Source: UBA9676 sp036522155 | GTDB lineage: Bacteria > Actinomycetota > Actinomycetes > Streptosporangiales > Streptosporangiaceae | Assembly: GCA_036522155.1 (NCBI GenBank) | Contig: DATDGI010000158.1 | Coordinates: 3,895-67,894, forward strand | Length of the DNA: 64,000 nt | Reading direction: 5' to 3' | Part shown: in pieces, positions 42,975 through 51,334 of the stretch | Position numbering within the stretch: position 1 is the stretch's first letter | How the letters are laid out: each line of letters begins with the position of its first letter | Program-made: the position numbers and the translations under genes | The notes under the pieces: generated by a model | Seen by the model: the letters and a program-made list of their open reading frames with translations, nothing else | Told to the model about the DNA's origin: nothing | Databases searched by the model: none

Positions 42975-43281
42975 AAGCGCCAGCACCACCGGCGTCGACC
43001 CCGCCGGGGAAGGCCGGCCCGGCCCGGGCCGGCCGCCCCCGCATCACGTCCAAATCCTCGGTGCTCCTCAGCCGGCCAGCCGTAGGGCTGCTGGCGATCG
43101 CGCAGCTCCACATCGCCATCTGGCCGGCCAGCCGGCAACAGCGACCGCAGCGTCTGCCTGTCCTCGCCCACCGCCACCTCAACGGCTTATCCAGTTCGGC
43201 GGCGGCCAGCCGTCGGGCGCGCTCGATCGTCTCCGCGGCCAGCCAGATGTGGTGCCCGACCATCCTGGTCAGCAGGTCCAT
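42975..43281 (-). pseudogene. DinB-like protein broken by two frameshifts
   Basis: ATG 43281 begins MDLLTRMVGHHIWLAAETIERA, a DinB four-helix-bundle start with the metal His pair region. After DKPL the homologous sequence moves to another frame (EVAVGEDRQTLRSLL) and then back (RLAGQMAMW). The two shifts compensate each other. The end is not recognisable. Confidence 0.5.
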
Positions 43282-43526
43282 AGCAGTCACCTTCGCCCGG
43301 GCGGGCAGCCACAGGCTGCCCGGCGGTAGAAGTGCACACCGTTCGGGGCGCCGAGCTGGATCTGGCGCGGTGCCGCCCGCCACGCCGCCGCCGCCACGCC
43401 GCGCGGCCGCTACCGGGACATGTCTGCGTGTCTGGTGTCATGCGTATCCGGGTCCACCCGGCAGCCGCCCGGCGTGATCGGTGCGGGGCGCCGGAAAATC
43501 CGGCAGAGAGTGCCGGGCAGTCTGGT

Positions 43527-43538
43527 TAGGCTCGGCGC
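43527..43538 (+). promoter_or_regulatory. Leaderless -10 element TAGGCT
   Basis: TAGGCT at 43527-43532 lies 6 bases before ATG 43539, with no ribosome site. Confidence 0.45.
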
Positions 43539-43919
43539 ATGGCGCGCCTTTTCCACGTCAGTTCTGCCGTGAACCGGGAGTCGATCCTGGCGCACGGCCT
43601 GGACTGGACCCGGATGGGGGCCGCTCCGGGTATCGCTGGCAGCGTGGTGCCCGAGGAGCACGGCGTGTTCTTGTGCCGGGACGAGTTCGAGGCCGGCTGG
43701 TTCGTGCAGATGAACAGCACCGGCGGCCCGGTGGATGTGTGGGCGGTCGCGGGCATTGACGAGCAGCAGCTCATCACGGCTGGCTCTGGGTTCAGGTACC
43801 TTCCCGCCCCGATCCCGCGCAGCCAGGTCACTCTGCTGGAGCGGTCACCGGACCAGCCTGCGCCTGCCCGCCGCAGGCACCACACGAACAAACAGCAGAA
43901 GCAGCCGCCAGCCCGGTAA
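43539..43919 (+). CDS. Conserved hypothetical protein (possible ADP-ribosyltransferase-like fold)
   Basis: A 126-aa protein. The first 100 residues show MARLFHVSSAVNRESILAHGLDW, GVFLCRDEFEAGWFVQMNSTGG and VDVWAVAGIDEQQL. The order His-x-Ser-Ser, a CRDE segment and a closing VDVWAV strand resembles small ART-like/KptA-like domains, but I cannot confirm this. The C-terminus is a basic Gln/Lys/Arg tail. The start is supported by a leaderless -10. Confidence 0.55.
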   Translation: MARLFHVSSAVNRESILAHGLDWTRMGAAPGIAGSVVPEEHGVFLCRDEFEAGWFVQMNSTGGPVDVWAVAGIDEQQLITAGSGFRYLPAPIPRSQVTLLERSPDQPAPARRRHHTNKQQKQPPAR

Positions 43920-44402
43920 GAGAACCATCGCGTCAGCGGGCTGTCCCCGGGTTGCGCGCCACCTGTGGCCGCATGGCGCGTGGCGGAGACCGGGATCACC
44001 GCCCCAGGGCGCCCTGTTCTGTGCGCCTGCGCGGCCGGCCAGCCGACCGGGAGCGACGCGCAGATCGGCGGGAGTCTGCCGGAATGGGGCGCCCAGCGCC
44101 GCGGCGCCAAAGCGCCAGGCGGGTGCCTGGTGGGCAGCTGATGAGGCACAGATGGCCTTTTGGTGCGCGCGGAGGCTACGCGGCCACGACTTGATACGGT
44201 CCCGGCAGGATGACGCGAGCGACCGTGCTTAGGCTCACGTTCGCCGGACGCATCGCAACGTGCGCGACCCGCGGCGTCCGGATGTGTTGCCCGCCTCTGA
44301 GCCGCGGGTGGTATGGCCCTGGTGGACCAGGGATCACCTGGTTCATGAAAAGCAAGTAGGTTCAGCTGTGAATGTGACCCCTAGCCACGAGGAACGCATG
44401 CC
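43920..44402. other. Intergenic region without recognised gene
   Basis: About 480 bases. Open frames are GC-driven and have no ribosome site or recognisable product. The last 50 bases hold the leader of the ABC operon, with GAGGAA just upstream of GTG 44403. Confidence 0.4.
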
Positions 44403-45356
44403 GTGACGCTGGCGATTCAGGCTGAGGGCCTGGTCAAGCGGTTCGGGAAGACGCTGGCAGTGGACGGCGTCGATCTGGCTGTCCGGCCGGGCATGGTGCT
44501 GGGCCTGCTGGGACCGAACGGGGCAGGGAAGACCACTGTGGTCCGGATGCTGGCCACGTTGCTGCGGCCCGATGCCGGTTACGCCCGGGTCTGTGGCGCA
44601 GACATCGTCGCCCAGGCTGCCCGGGTCCGTGAGCTTATCGGGCTGACCGGGCAGTACGCGGCGGTCGATGAGGACCTGACTGGTTTTGAGAACCTGCTGC
44701 TTATCGGGCGGCTGCTGGAGGTTCCCCGGGCGGAGGCGAAGCGGCGGTCGGTCGAGCTGCTGGAGCGGTTCGGCCTGGGCGACGCCGCCGGGCGTTCGGT
44801 CAAGACCTATTCCGGCGGCATGCGGCGCCGGCTCGACCTGGCTGCGAGCCTGGTCCAGCGGCCTCAGGTGCTGTTCCTGGACGAGCCGACCACCGGCCTG
44901 GATCCGCGCGGCCGGGGTGAGGTGTGGGCCATGATCAGGACGCTGGTCGCCGAGGGTACGACCGTGCTGCTGACCACGCAGTACCTGGATGAGGCCGACC
45001 GGCTGGCCAGTGAGATCGCGGTCATTGACCATGGCCGGGTGATCGCGACTGGCACTCCCGCCGAGCTGAAGGCCAAAATCGGCCGGCAGACCCTCGACGT
45101 GCGCCCGGCCGATCCGGCGGACCTGACGCTGGTCGCCGGGATCGTCACGGCCGCCGTTGGCCGCGCCCCGGCCAGGACGGAGGAGGATCCGGGCCTGCTG
45201 TCGGTCCCCATCGATGACGCCCAAGTCCTGCCGGCCGTGGTCAGCGCGCTGCAGGCCGGGCGGATCGAGGTCACCGAGCTCGCGCTGAGGCTGGCCAGCC
45301 TGGATGAGGTCTTCATGGCACTCACCGGGCTTGCGGCGGAGGAAGGCACCCGATGA
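44403..45356 (+). CDS. DrrA-like ABC exporter ATPase
   Basis: A 317-aa ATPase of the daunorubicin-resistance (DrrA) group. Walker A is GPNGAGKTT at residues 37-45, the signature YSGGMRRRLDLA is at 136-147, Walker B VLFLDEPTTGLD is near 157-168 and the switch is TTQYLDEAD. The C-terminal DUF4162-like domain ends LDEVFMALTG, as in DrrA. The start is GTG 44403 after GAGGAA. It overlaps the permease gene by 4 bases. Such pairs export antibiotics or lipids. Confidence 0.9.
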   Translation: MTLAIQAEGLVKRFGKTLAVDGVDLAVRPGMVLGLLGPNGAGKTTVVRMLATLLRPDAGYARVCGADIVAQAARVRELIGLTGQYAAVDEDLTGFENLLLIGRLLEVPRAEAKRRSVELLERFGLGDAAGRSVKTYSGGMRRRLDLAASLVQRPQVLFLDEPTTGLDPRGRGEVWAMIRTLVAEGTTVLLTTQYLDEADRLASEIAVIDHGRVIATGTPAELKAKIGRQTLDVRPADPADLTLVAGIVTAAVGRAPARTEEDPGLLSVPIDDAQVLPAVVSALQAGRIEVTELALRLASLDEVFMALTGLAAEEGTR

Positions 45357-46162
45357 CCGCCACAACCGCGGCCGAGCCGGGCCGGGCCCGGAGCATGACC
45401 CCGGCCCGCGCCCTGCGGCACGCGCTGACCCTGGCGTGGCGGGCACTGGTGCGGATCAGGCGCAACCCGGAACAGCTGCTCGACGTCACGCTGCAGCCGA
45501 TCGTGTTCGTGACGCTGTTCGTATTCTTGTTCGGCGGCGCGATCAAGGGCGAGAGCAGGCACACCTACCTGGAGTACGTGCTGCCGGGCATCATGGTGAT
45601 GACGGTGGTGTTCGCGAGCATGGGCACCGGCATCGGGCTCAACACCGACGTCACCAAGGGCATCTTCGACCGGTTCCGGAGCCTGCCCATCTCCCGCTCA
45701 GCTCCCTTGACGGGGACGATCATGGGGGATTTCATCCGCTACCTCGTCTCGGTCGCGATGGTCTTCGCGTACGGGTCGCTGCTGGGATTCCGGATCGCCG
45801 CCAGTGCGCTGTCCGCGCTTGCTGCGGTGGGACTGATGTTCGTCTTCGGCTTCGCCGTCGGCTGGATCTGGGTGCTCCTCGGCCTGTACGTGAAGTCCCC
45901 GCAGAGCCTGCAAGGATTCGGGTTCATCGTCCTGTTCCCGCTCGCGTTCGGCAGCAACGTGTTCATCCCTGCCGCCACCCTGCCCGGCTGGCTGCAAGCC
46001 TGGGTCAAGATCAACCCGGTGACCGCGCTGGCCAGCGCCAGTCGCGGCCTCATGCTGGGCGGACCGGCCGCCACTCCGGCCTGGCACTCCATCGCCTGGA
46101 GCATCGCGATCACCGCCGTCTTCGCCCCGCTGGCGGTACGCCGCTACCGCCACGTCGGCTAG
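45353..46162 (+). CDS. DrrB-like ABC-2 permease
   Basis: A 269-aa permease with about six helices and the DrrB/ABC-2 hallmarks: RIRRNPEQLLDVTLQPIVFV at the N-terminus, EYVLPGIMVMTVVFASMGTG, and the conserved FDRFRSLPISRSAPLTG loop. The ATGA overlap with the ATPase gene marks an operon. It is cargo of the second island, possibly self-resistance or multidrug export. Substrate unknown. Confidence 0.9.
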   Translation: MTATTAAEPGRARSMTPARALRHALTLAWRALVRIRRNPEQLLDVTLQPIVFVTLFVFLFGGAIKGESRHTYLEYVLPGIMVMTVVFASMGTGIGLNTDVTKGIFDRFRSLPISRSAPLTGTIMGDFIRYLVSVAMVFAYGSLLGFRIAASALSALAAVGLMFVFGFAVGWIWVLLGLYVKSPQSLQGFGFIVLFPLAFGSNVFIPAATLPGWLQAWVKINPVTALASASRGLMLGGPAATPAWHSIAWSIAITAVFAPLAVRRYRHVG

Positions 46163-46540
46163 CCGCAGCTAGCCCGGGCCGAGATCCTGATCCCGGCCGC
46201 CTGCACGCCTCCCGCGAACCCGGGGAGCAGACCAGCGATCCTGCTGTCACCGCCTTTCGGCGCGCAGAAGGTGCAGATCTCGGCTAATCAGCGTCTTGAC
46301 CGGCCTCGAGAAGACAACTGCGCAGGCGGCTGCGGTGTGCGCCCGACGCCGACAGCCCATCACTGAACGCGACCACGCTGACGGCCAGCGATGTTGGGCG
46401 ACGGCGCCGAGCGCCGAGTATGCGCTTTCTGTCGATGGCGCGTTTGCCGTGGCCGAGCGATATGGAACGGCCAGTTCTGGGGCCATCTCCTCTTCGGTCC
46501 ACGGTTCATGAGATCGCGAGCGCTGCAGTCGTGCAGGTGG
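46163..46540. other. Intergenic region without recognised gene
   Basis: About 380 bases between the convergent permease and hydrolase genes. A weak TTG-initiated frame at 46296-46511 has no ribosome site or known product and is not called. Confidence 0.4.
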
Positions 46541-47323
46541 CTAGGTCAGGAACTCCAGCAGCAACGGGGCGAGAGCGGCTGGGCTGACATTGTGGTCCTG
46601 ACCCTCCAGGGCCCGCAGCTCGCCATGCGGCATTGCCAGTTGCAGATTCCTGGCGGTCTCGGCCATGAACGGGAAGCTGGCCGTTCCGTACAGCACCAGC
46701 GCCGGGACGGACAGCCGGGCTGCTCGCTCGAGCGGCACGGCCGCGTCCGTGCCGAGGATGGCTGTGTGGTCATAGGCGAGGGTGGGCCCCAGCGCCGCCA
46801 TGGCGGGCCAGAAGTCTTGCTGACGCATGCCGTCGATCTGCTCGGCCGGGGTCCCGACGTAGGCCATGAACAGCGCCACCGCGTCACCGTGGCGGTCGGC
46901 CGCCAGCGCCTCGGTCAGCTGCTCGAGGTAGCGGCGCCACGCCTGCCGGGCGGCTGGATCGTCGTTGTAGGGCGGTTCGTACATGGCAATCCTGGTGACG
47001 CTGTCGCCTAGCTGGAGGGCCGCGTCCAGCGCGAGCGCCGCGCCGGAGGAGTGGCCGTACAGGGCTGCGGTCCCGCCGGCCACCTCGATCAGCGCCTGGA
47101 TGTCATCGATCTCCCGGTCCAGCGCGTACGGGAGGGTATCGCCGCTGTCGCCCCGCCCCCTGCGGTCATAGCCGAATACGGTTAGCTGCGGCGCGAGCAA
47201 CGCGCGGAGCGCGGCCTTGCCGCCGCGGGTACTCATCGCGCCGTCGACGACGATCAGCGCGGGGCCAGAGCCCTGCTGCTCGTAGGCGATCAGGGTGCCG
47301 TCCGCCGATGTCACTGATCTCAT
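46541..47323 (-). CDS. Alpha/beta-hydrolase
   Basis: A 260-aa alpha/beta-hydrolase: oxyanion region VVDGAMST (in place of HG), VFGYDRRGRGDSGDT, nucleophile Ser in YGHSSGAALALDAA, acid region VLYGTASFPF and final His in GQDHNVSP. The ATG at 47323 follows AAGGAG at a good distance. Proteins of this type (MhpC/EstB-like) hydrolyse esters or ring-cleavage products. Substrate unknown. Confidence 0.85.
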   Translation of the reverse strand: MRSVTSADGTLIAYEQQGSGPALIVVDGAMSTRGGKAALRALLAPQLTVFGYDRRGRGDSGDTLPYALDREIDDIQALIEVAGGTAALYGHSSGAALALDAALQLGDSVTRIAMYEPPYNDDPAARQAWRRYLEQLTEALAADRHGDAVALFMAYVGTPAEQIDGMRQQDFWPAMAALGPTLAYDHTAILGTDAAVPLERAARLSVPALVLYGTASFPFMAETARNLQLAMPHGELRALEGQDHNVSPAALAPLLLEFLT

Positions 47324-47988
47324 CGCTCGTCTCCTTACTACATCTGCTCGCTCGGGCCTGTTCTGACCGCCTGTATATCCACGCTTGATGCGAACCAGCC
47401 GGGGCATGGCCACTGCGAGGTCCTGGTCACCGATGGGGGAACGACCAGCCGCCGCGGGAGAAGCCGCGCCGGGATCCTCACCCCACCCGCCGGGTGCATG
47501 CATGACACCTTGGGGTCAGCGAGGCATTCATGTCAGCCACGTGATCGTCTCCTTCGGTTACGCGCGGTTCTTCGCACAGTTCGGACGGCCCGGCCACGGC
47601 AGACTCATCGCACCCGTCGGCATGCCTACCACTGGCACCACCACGGGTCCCACCGGTCACCACGATCGCTGCACGGCGGCTCCCGGACCCACGCTAGAGA
47701 GGTCGTGCACCCAGATCGACCCGCTCTGGGCGCTTCAGTCGATGGACGCCGCGCTCGCGGCGGCCGCACCGAGCGGCGGCTATTCGCGCTGGCTCATCAC
47801 GGTCGGCCGGTGACGTCTGTGGCCGATGAGCGGCCAGTCCATGCGCCGGTCCGAACCGCCGGAACGGGACGTGCCGGGTTGTGGCGGCGGACTTAATGGA
47901 TGCCCCAGGTCGGCGGCGTGCCAGGATGCGGACTCCAGCCGGGTGGCCCCCGGCGACCCACTGCCGGTCCTGCACGGTGATCCCTAAT
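47324..47988. other. Non-coding stretch before att copy 3
   Basis: About 665 bases. No frame has both a ribosome site and a recognisable product. It is probably eroded island DNA. Confidence 0.4.
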
Positions 47989-48033
47989 CCTGAAAAGCGG
48001 AAGGTCGGCGGTTCGACCCCGCCCCTGACCACC
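47989..48033 (+). repeat. att copy 3
   Basis: 45 bases matching 30584-30628 of tRNA-Phe. It is followed by CTGAGCAGCGCAAACG (from about 48049), part of the tRNA-Phe terminator hairpin, so the junction copied the terminator too. Confidence 0.87.
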
Positions 48034-48329
48034 GAGTCTCTGTCGCGCTGAGCAGCGCAAACGGCCGTTATGGGCTCCCGTGGTTGTTAATGGGAGGCCC
48101 GCCCAAGCCCGCTCTTGTCTGCTGGGCGCCGCACGCTATCGCACGCGGATCGCACGGCCGTGACCTCTGCTTGCAAAGATCGTTCACGCGGCGACCCGAC
48201 GTGGCCTGCTGCTGGCGGGAGGCCGCTAACGCATCTCTGAGGTTGACCGCGATTGACTGCGGGTTACCTTCCGATGGGGCACGCAACAGGCACGACCAGG
48301 CCGATCAGCGCAGGAACCAGCAGGTTGGG

Positions 48330-49097
48330 TCACGCTCGATTTGGTCCGGGTCCGGCGCCGCTTAGCGCGTGCTCAACCCAGATGTTGGGTTCTACGTAGA
48401 CAGCATGGTCGTGTTCCGCATCGCAGTGCACGGGGACCAGCGCCTCTGGCACGATCACGTCGCCGGTACGGTCGAATGGCAGTCCGGTCCATTCCCGCCA
48501 CTGCGCGAGCGAGCCAGCCATGACCATAGATGCTGGCGCTACCTGCCTGATCTTCCCGCCGGTTCTTACGTGTACTCGTAGCCACGGGTCGGCGGGCAAG
48601 CCGTCTTCTCGCACCATCGTGATGTATTTGGCCATCGGCAGAGTCGGATACCGGTGCTTGCCGGTTGGCCGCACGGGGGCCACCAGCCGGGTTAGCCCGG
48701 CGTCCCGGGCCGCGTCACGGAGCGCGGCTAGCATCCGGTGGGACAGGCCGCTTCCCCGGTATGGCTGCCCGACCGCGATTTCCACGGCGGAGGCGGTGTC
48801 TGGCGCGCGGTCGGCAAGCCGGTCGCTGAACGCCCATATCATCGCCCAGTCGAGGCCGCCGTCTGGCAGGGCGCCCCGGCCCGGCAGGTCAAAAGTGAAC
48901 GCCATCGCCCGGCCGGTGGCGGCGACCGCGCCGCTGTCATCCGTTGCCACAGCGCACAAGTGGGGAAAGGTGCCCGCGACTTGCCCGAAGAAGGCGTTCA
49001 TCACCGGATCAGCTCGCATGAACTCCGGCCAGTTGGAATCAACCTCGTACACGCGGTCAATCAGATCGGGTCGCTCGCTGAGGCGATGAATTATCAT
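48330..49097 (-). CDS. GNAT-family N-acetyltransferase-like protein
   Basis: A 255-aa protein. The N-terminal part is a GNAT fold: VYEVDSNWPEFMR, then the acetyl-CoA motif A region VEIAVGQPYRGSGLSHRMLA (Q/RxxGxG/A as QPYRGSG). An extra C-terminal part of about 80 residues follows (VPEALVPVHCDAEHDHAVYVEPNIWVEH). I start at MIIHRL (49097), although an in-frame GTG lies 30 bases upstream. It is the only gene of the third island. The acetyl acceptor is unknown. Confidence 0.78.
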   Translation of the reverse strand: MIIHRLSERPDLIDRVYEVDSNWPEFMRADPVMNAFFGQVAGTFPHLCAVATDDSGAVAATGRAMAFTFDLPGRGALPDGGLDWAMIWAFSDRLADRAPDTASAVEIAVGQPYRGSGLSHRMLAALRDAARDAGLTRLVAPVRPTGKHRYPTLPMAKYITMVREDGLPADPWLRVHVRTGGKIRQVAPASMVMAGSLAQWREWTGLPFDRTGDVIVPEALVPVHCDAEHDHAVYVEPNIWVEHALSGAGPGPNRA

Positions 49098-49318
49098 GTC
49101 GGTCCTGACTCTTACCCGTATGTCCACGCGATCTTGCGGAAGGCCTATGGGCGGGTCCCGGCGAGGCTACACCAGCCCGTTCCAGATCTGGACTGCTGGC
49201 CGCGCATGGCAACGCTGCGAAGCTTCCGAAGACGATCGTGGTGAAGCACTGATGTCGCACGCAGATCGCACGAACAGGCCCGGGGCAGGGCTGACCTGCG
49301 CAGGCGCGACCCGCTGAT

Positions 49319-49357
49319 AAGCGGAAGGTCGGCGGTTCGACCCCGCCCCTGACCACC
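49319..49357 (+). repeat. att copy 4 (rightmost)
   Basis: 39 bases identical to the end of the tRNA-Phe repeat, starting at AAGCGGAAGG. The anticodon-loop part just before it is altered (CTGATAAGCGG). Its right flank is duplicated at 42039-42070. Confidence 0.85.
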
Positions 49358-49673
49358 TTCTGACCTGCGAGAACGTGCGGGTCGTGAGTGTCTGTGCAGT
49401 GCACCCCAGGAAGGACAGCCTTCCGCCTCCGCCACCGCCCGGGAACTTGATGAGCTGCCCACCCTGGTGTCGGCGGGGCATGGGTGGGTCTCACGCGCGT
49501 GATCGGTATGGGTTTCCCGGCCTGGAACGGTTCGCGCTTTCCTGAGACGGCAAGGCAGGCGGACGCTCCCACACGGTGGTACTACCGCTGGTCAGGCACG
49601 CGGCGATCGGCGGCTGGATTGTCACCAGATTCCGGTGATGCCGTCTCACCTGCCAGGGCCTGACCATCGAGGC
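49358..49673. other. Intergenic region right of the islands
   Basis: About 316 bases with no gene; contains the flank shared with 42039-42070. The leader of the aldo/keto reductase gene occupies the end. Confidence 0.4.
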
Positions 49674-50534
49674 ATGGAGCCACGACGTCATGTTCTCGGG
49701 CCGGTCACCGTGTCTCGCATTGGCTTCGGCGCGATGCAGCTGCCAGGTCCGGGGGTATTCGGTCCGCCGCGCGACCGCACAGCGGCCATCGCCGTCCTGC
49801 GCCGCGCGGTGGCGCTCGGCGTCGATCACATCGACACCGCCCAGTATTACGGCCCCGGCGTCGCCAATGAGCTGATCCGCACGGCGCTGCATCCCTACCC
49901 TGCAGGGCTGGCCCTGGTCAGCAAGGTCGGCGCGCGCCGGGATGCATCGGGCGGTGTGCTGCGATACGACCGGCCACCCGAGCTCCGGCAGGGAATCGAG
50001 GACAACTTGCGGAGCCTGGCCGTCGACCACCTCACCGTCGTCAATTTGCGCCTGATGGACGGCGCCCTGCCCGGCCAGTACTTCGATGACCAGCTCGCCG
50101 CCATGGTGGCGGCGCGCGAGGATGGCCTGATCGGCGGCATCGGCCTCAGCAACATCACGACCGCCCACCTCCGCCGCGCGCTGGCGATCACCGACATCGC
50201 CTGCGTGCAGAACCTGCTGAACCTGGCCGACCGGCGGTCCATGCCGGTACTCGAGGAGTGTCACGCCCGCGGCATCGCTTTCGTGCCGTTCTTCCCGCTC
50301 GGCTCCGGCTTCGCCCGCGCCGGCAACCTGGTCCGGGCCAGCCCAGCGGTTGCGGCCACCGCCGCCCGCCTGCGCTGCACGCCCGCCCAGGTGGCACTGG
50401 CCTGGCTGCTGGACCTGCGGCCAGAGGTGCTTTTGATCCCCGGCACGTCCTCGATCAGCCATCTCGAGGAGAACATGGCCGTCGCGAATATCGGGCTCGA
50501 TTCGGAAGCCCGCGACCTCCTCGGCCAAAGCTGA
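49674..50534 (+). CDS. Aldo/keto reductase family oxidoreductase
   Basis: A 286-aa NADPH-dependent TIM-barrel enzyme: GFGAMQLPG, catalytic Asp54 and Tyr59 (HIDTAQYYGPG), Lys84 (LVSKVG). The usual catalytic His position reads VVNLRLMDG (Asn), as in one bacterial subgroup. Cofactor region: IPGTSSISHLEENM. I start at ATG 49674, after GAGG; longer reading includes only weak sequence. It may reduce sugars, aldehydes or ketosteroids; unknown here. Confidence 0.87.
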   Translation: MEPRRHVLGPVTVSRIGFGAMQLPGPGVFGPPRDRTAAIAVLRRAVALGVDHIDTAQYYGPGVANELIRTALHPYPAGLALVSKVGARRDASGGVLRYDRPPELRQGIEDNLRSLAVDHLTVVNLRLMDGALPGQYFDDQLAAMVAAREDGLIGGIGLSNITTAHLRRALAITDIACVQNLLNLADRRSMPVLEECHARGIAFVPFFPLGSGFARAGNLVRASPAVAATAARLRCTPAQVALAWLLDLRPEVLLIPGTSSISHLEENMAVANIGLDSEARDLLGQS

Positions 50535-50621
50535 CGGGAAGTGAACCACGTCCGTTCGGATAAGAAATCACTCTCCAGAGCGGGCGGCGCGCCTTGGGCT
50601 TGCCGGCGGCGAGCCTCTTGT

Positions 50622-51263
50622 TCATGGCTGCGGGGCATCGGTCTCCCCTGCTGGCAGGGACCGCCCAGCTTCCTCGCCTTGGTCTGCGCCGAGTTGCCGG
50701 GCGATGGCCTGCAGCGCGGCGGCGAGGTCCGCGGCGGCCGGGGCCCGGTCGGGGTCGATGAGCCACTGGACAAGGACGCCGCTGAGCAGCGCTTGGTGCA
50801 GGGAGCCGACCGCCCGCGCGACCCTGTGGTCGTCATCGTCGGGCTCTAGGCCGTAGAGGGCGCTCGCCCACAGCGACCGGCCGTCTTCGAGTCCCTGGGC
50901 CACTCCCGCCCGGATCTGGGGGTCGTGCTGCGCCACGCCGAACACGTCGAACGTGGCCCGCCACACTTCTGGGTTGGTGCGGAAGGAGTCGATGATGTGG
51001 GCCCAGAACCGCTGGAACCGTTCCAGTGCGGGTCCTCCCGGGCCGGCGTCGGCGCTCATGACCTGCCGCATCTCGGCGCCGAAGTCCTCCATGGCCTGGA
51101 AGACCGCCGCGTTGAGCAAGGCCTGGGTTGAGCCGTAGTGGTAGCCGATGGAGGCGAGGTTGGTGCCGGAGGCGGCCACGATGTCACGGGCGGTGGTCCG
51201 CGCGTATCCCTTCTCCCGCAGGCACCGGACCGCGCCGGCGAGCAAGTCTTCCCGATGGCCCAT
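50622..51263 (-). CDS. TetR-family repressor
   Basis: A 213-aa regulator with an N-terminal TetR HTH (AVRCLREKGYARTTARDIVA, then ASGTNLASIGYHYGSTQALL) and a helical ligand domain. It is divergent from the FAD-monooxygenase gene with a dense repeat cluster between them. It probably represses the monooxygenase and itself, with a substrate-like inducer. Confidence 0.9.
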   Translation of the reverse strand: MGHREDLLAGAVRCLREKGYARTTARDIVAASGTNLASIGYHYGSTQALLNAAVFQAMEDFGAEMRQVMSADAGPGGPALERFQRFWAHIIDSFRTNPEVWRATFDVFGVAQHDPQIRAGVAQGLEDGRSLWASALYGLEPDDDDHRVARAVGSLHQALLSGVLVQWLIDPDRAPAAADLAAALQAIARQLGADQGEEAGRSLPAGETDAPQP

Positions 51264-51284
51264 GAAGCCAGCCTAGCAGACGAT

Positions 51285-51327
51285 CTATACAAATGTCCTA
51301 TACAGATGTCATAGACATATGTATAGT
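51285..51327. promoter_or_regulatory. TetR operator: two direct and one inverted copy of CTATACAAATGTC
   Basis: CTATACAAATGTC (51285-51297) is followed at once by CTATACAGATGTC (51298-51310), then by the inverted form GACATATGTATAG (51314-51326). TATAGT at 51322-51327 is a likely -10 for the monooxygenase gene, 7 bases before its ATG, so repressor binding would cover the promoter. Confidence 0.65.
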
Positions 51328-51334
51328 CCGGGGT

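Larger units (their letters stand above)
38156..48033. mobile_element. Second tRNA-Phe island (cargo remnant, no integrase)
   Basis: A 9.9-kb interval between att copies 2 and 3. It holds a broken restriction-modification-like gene, a lipoprotein, two IS630-family elements, a DedA protein, a broken DinB-like gene, a Drr-type exporter and a hydrolase. There is no integrase or replication gene, so it cannot move by itself unless in trans. Confidence 0.6.
48034..49357. mobile_element. Third, smallest tRNA-Phe island
   Basis: 1.3 kb between att copies 3 and 4, with a single GNAT gene. The first 300 bases have no gene. A near-identical direct repeat, TCGCACGCRGATCGCACG, occurs near both ends (48139 and 49254). 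Confidence 0.5.

Noticed and set aside
46296..46511. 71-codon TTG-initiated frame after the Drr-type operon
   Set aside because: No ribosome site and no recognisable product.
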